Assembly: GCA_051294375.1 (NCBI GenBank)
Contig: CM119263.1
Span: 21,078,268 to 21,142,267 of the forward strand
Direction of reading: 5' to 3'
Origin: Paraspadella gotoi
Lineage: Eukaryota > Chaetognatha
DNA: 64,000 bases
Positions 63,988 to 64,000 of the stretch are shown one piece after another; the first letter of the stretch is position 1; each line of letters begins with the position of its first letter. The notes below the pieces were generated by a model, which saw only the letters and a program-made list of their open reading frames with translations, did not search any database and had not been told where the DNA came from. The position numbers were made by a program, and so were the translations under genes.

Positions 63988-64000
63988 ATTTTGCTGACAG
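63988..64000 (+). other. Probable acceptor of the next gene 2 exon
   Basis: The window ends TTATTTTGCTGACAG, an acceptor-like sequence with AG as its last two bases. If used, the next exon begins at the first base outside the window, in phase 0. Confidence 0.4.

Overview
This window is nuclear DNA of an invertebrate animal. The evidence is AT-rich non-coding sequence, split genes with GT-AG introns, very dense (CT)n/(GA)n microsatellites, and layers of retroelements and DNA transposons. No prokaryotic operon structure is present. An arthropod-type TATA/initiator pair at 3150-3179 fits an arthropod, but the taxon cannot be fixed from this sequence. Five runs of N (831-855, 31915-32688, 42177-42186, 43259-43268, 57850-57874) show it is a scaffolded draft assembly.

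Two genes are supported, both on the + strand. Gene 1 (3281-18251) joins 11 exons into one uninterrupted 618-residue reading frame for an SdsA1-like alkyl sulfatase. It has a metallo-beta-lactamase-fold hydrolase domain with a THFHTDH metal motif, a dimerisation domain and a C-terminal SCP2-like domain. An N-terminal hydrophobic segment suggests entry into the secretory pathway. Gene 2 (29480-62997, running off the right end and incomplete at the 5' side) is a chain of nine short exons. Their phases agree at every junction and encode at least 324 residues of Ser/Gly/Pro/Arg-rich, probably disordered protein. I do not recognise it. The last ten bases of the window look like the acceptor of its next exon.

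Everything else is intron or intergenic DNA filled with repeats. (a) Penelope-like element (PLE) remnants: a pair of inverted terminal repeats at 35241-37120, each with a minimal hammerhead-ribozyme-like motif, encloses a GIY-YIG endonuclease fragment. A second back-to-back pair lies at 51613-51850. (b) A multi-kilobase composite family (best copies 10186-12543, 27110-29020 and 37121-39933) has a hairpin at one end and several internal tandem arrays, and it inserts in oligo-T/A. One copy sits inside the PLE, which fixes its ends; the structure recalls Helentron-associated (HINE) elements. (c) Terminal-repeat retrotransposons in miniature (TRIMs) lie at 4528-5424 and 7250-7902. (d) Two inverted-repeat MITEs lie at 13912-14641 (TA target) and 16396-16874. 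(e) A decayed minus-strand transposon-like gene lies at 8221-9529. (f) An imperfect palindrome with 2.3-2.6 kb arms lies at 52520-57456 and may be biological or an assembly artefact.

Layout: 1-3175 upstream repeats; 3176-18371 gene 1 with its transposon-filled 8.5-kb intron 8; 18372-29479 intergenic, with a CpG-rich island at 18690-19330, a tRNA-Leu 3'-half relic and AT-rich arrays; 29480-64000 gene 2, whose introns carry the PLE, the composite elements and the giant palindrome.
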